Source of the DNA: an uncultured Prevotella sp.
GTDB taxonomy: Bacteria > Bacteroidota > Bacteroidia > Bacteroidales > Bacteroidaceae
DNA: 5,744 nt
NCBI GenBank assembly: GCA_900557255.1
Contig: USSA01000179.1
Location: forward strand, 1-5,744
Direction of reading: 5' to 3'
The notes beneath the pieces are model-generated. The model did not search any database. It was given only the letters and a program-made list of their open reading frames with translations, and was not told the DNA's origin. The translations under genes were made by a program, and so were the position numbers. Position 1 is the stretch's first letter. Each line of letters begins with the position of its first letter. This document shows, one piece after another, positions 4,927 to 5,744 of this stretch.

Positions 4927-4939
4927 TTCTTTTCTTCAA
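4911..4939 (-). promoter_or_regulatory. Promoter of tnpA
   Basis: On the minus strand TTGAAG (4939-4934) and TATAAT (4916-4911) are separated by 17 bases. The predicted transcript start is about 30 bases before the tnpA ATG. The -10 is perfect and the -35 matches four of six consensus positions. Confidence 0.65.
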
Positions 4940-4990
4940 TTTGCCTTGCATTAAGCTCGGCTTATTTATTTTTACTAAAGTGCTTTCATT

Positions 4991-5019
4991 TTTTCCCCCC
5001 GGTTGAACCGGGGGGAAAA
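4991..5019. other. Perfect 14-bp palindromic hairpin, likely IS left-end structure
   Basis: The arms 4991-5004 (TTTTCCCCCCGGTT) and 5006-5019 (AACCGGGGGGAAAA) are perfectly complementary around one central base. On neither strand is it followed by a U tract, so it is not a canonical terminator in either direction. It sits upstream of the tnpA promoter where IS200-type elements carry a stem-loop that can block incoming transcription, and 36 bases after the acyltransferase stop. Confidence 0.6.
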
Positions 5020-5054
5020 TAAAAGCTGAATAATATTTAATTTTGTAATAATGA

Positions 5055-5744
5055 TTAATAAAAAAACATATCATTTCTAAAACAATGACACAAATATTTT
5101 TCTTCTATTATATTGCTAAACTTTTTTTTGAATTGTTTAAGTCCATCGTCAAAATCACTTACATTTCCCCAATTAATTTGTTCAACATTATTACATTTAC
5201 ACCATTCAATAACAGTATAGTACAACTTATCATTCAAAAAATAATCTAAATAATAGCTATTATAATTACAACATATCATTTCAACACAACTATCTTTTAT
5301 TTTACAAATAATCCCCGCTATTATTTTATTATTATATTTAATATTAAATGAAACTATATTTTTATAATGTTTACTGAGAAAATTTGCTTGTTCAATCATA
5401 ATAGTCTGATTGTCAAAATTCTTAATTTTTTTGTTACCCAACATAAGAATATCTAAATACTCTTTGAATTCAGTAGTGAAGGAAATAGTTGTTTTTTCAG
5501 AATGTTTTTTTACATTTTTTAAAACTTTTGATAAATGTTTATAAGAGTTTATTGAACAAAAGAAAGTAAAATATCTCTCAAATAAACAATTATTCATTTT
5601 TTTTAATGGTATATTTAAATCATATATAGTAACAACATCAATATTTTTAAACATAATAAATAATTCATTAGTAATTTCACTATTCAAATCTATTAATTGT
5701 TTGTTTTCAGGCATAATTGATAAATCTATTATACCATCAAAAAA
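5055..5744 (-). CDS. GNAT/FemAB-like acyltransferase, C-terminal part, cut by the right window edge
   Basis: The last 229 codons are visible. An ATG occurs at 5714, but it has no ribosome binding site and the frame continues upstream without a stop to the edge (FFDGIIDLSI precedes MPENK), so the gene most likely starts outside. Counting from that Met, a lysine-rich helix region (60-75) precedes a GNAT-like core: VSFNIKYNNKIIAGIICKI (121-139), then CNYNSYYLDYFLNDKLYYTVI (149-169), a WGN turn (182-184) and GLKQFKKKFSN (191-201). The order of beta strands, N-x-x-Y, 'L-Y-x-x-I-E-W' and 'G-x-x-x-F-K-K-K-F' recalls CelD/FemAB-type acyltransferases that act on sugars or cell-wall precursors. Base composition is much more AT-rich than the integrase, suggesting separate origin. 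The substrate cannot be told. Confidence 0.6.
   Translation of the reverse strand, partial: FFDGIIDLSIMPENKQLIDLNSEITNELFIMFKNIDVVTIYDLNIPLKKMNNCLFERYFTFFCSINSYKHLSKVLKNVKKHSEKTTISFTTEFKEYLDILMLGNKKIKNFDNQTIMIEQANFLSKHYKNIVSFNIKYNNKIIAGIICKIKDSCVEMICCNYNSYYLDYFLNDKLYYTVIEWCKCNNVEQINWGNVSDFDDGLKQFKKKFSNIIEEKYLCHCFRNDMFFY

Larger units (their letters stand above)
4362..5019 (-). mobile_element. IS200/IS605-family insertion sequence (IS200-like, tnpA only), approximate limits
   Basis: A tnpA with its own promoter lies between two GC-rich hairpins, at 4362-4382 and 4991-5019. The roughly 0.7-kb size fits the IS200 group, which carries tnpA alone; no tnpB is seen. The family transposes as single-stranded DNA, recognises subterminal hairpins and makes no target duplication, so the tips cannot be read from repeats. 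A TTAC on the minus strand (5048-5045) just outside the upstream hairpin resembles the target of some members and could mark the left tip; the right tip may lie anywhere from about 4250 to 4360. Confidence 0.6.

Noticed and set aside
4991..5019. Palindrome considered as the acyltransferase terminator
   Set aside because: Neither strand has a U tract after the stem, so a canonical Rho-independent terminator is not supported.
5728..5733. TATAAT-like sequence just before the ATG at 5714
   Set aside because: It is only 13 bases from that ATG, would give an almost leaderless RNA, has its -35 outside the window, and lies within a frame that remains open upstream; in AT-rich DNA it is probably chance.
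1..5744. CRISPR array, tRNA or rRNA genes
   Set aside because: No regularly spaced repeats and no tRNA- or rRNA-like sequence were seen on either strand.

Overview
The window looks like accessory, mobile-element-rich DNA from a low-GC Gram-positive gut-type bacterium (Clostridia, perhaps Ruminococcaceae or Lachnospiraceae). The evidence is AT-rich spacers, strong AGGAG-type ribosome binding sites, near-consensus sigma-A promoters with 17-base spacers, and protein families typical of Firmicutes integrative elements. Genus is not determinable from the sequence alone.

Left part (1-603). The first 53 codons of an Xre/HipB-type antitoxin-like regulator run off the left edge on the minus strand. 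It has a perfect-consensus promoter (TTGACA, 17 bases, TATAAT) overlapped by two copies of an 18-base operator-like palindrome. Next comes relic DNA: a possible recombinase fragment, then the decayed 3' end of a tyrosine integrase (398-535) that is near-identical to the end of the intact integrase 3.7 kb downstream. A strong hairpin (544-574) terminates the minus-strand gene that follows.

Centre (604-2110). A HipA/CtkA-like protein kinase gene (604-1842, minus) has its own promoter and all visible catalytic residues, but no adjacent upstream antitoxin. A divergent control region with clustered TTCAA/TTGAA palindromes separates it from a rightward promoter. That promoter is followed by a probable transcription attenuator: a 13-bp terminator hairpin whose left arm lies inside a 9-codon leader ORF.

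Integration module (2111-4391, plus). A 96-residue winged-helix protein, a structured non-coding stretch with a possible 37-codon ORF, an excisionase-like 71-residue DNA-binding protein and a full-length tyrosine integrase lie in line and end at a good Rho-independent terminator. This order is what is expected at the int/xis end of an integrative element, with the HTH protein as likely regulator or initiator and the small protein as likely directionality factor.

Right part (4252-5744). An IS200/IS605-family element carries a tnpA inactivated by one in-frame TAA at codon 37; its HUH histidines and catalytic tyrosine are otherwise intact. It keeps its promoter, an inverted repeat that could hide the tnpA ribosome binding site from read-through transcripts, and end-type hairpins. 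Beyond it, on the minus strand, is the C-terminal part of a very AT-rich GNAT/FemAB-like acyltransferase whose frame stays open to the right edge.

The strongest candidates for something less ordinary are the leader-ORF attenuator in front of the HTH/xis/int module, two separate Hip-type loci either side of an integrase relic, and the paired RNA-level controls around tnpA. No wholly new system is demonstrated.
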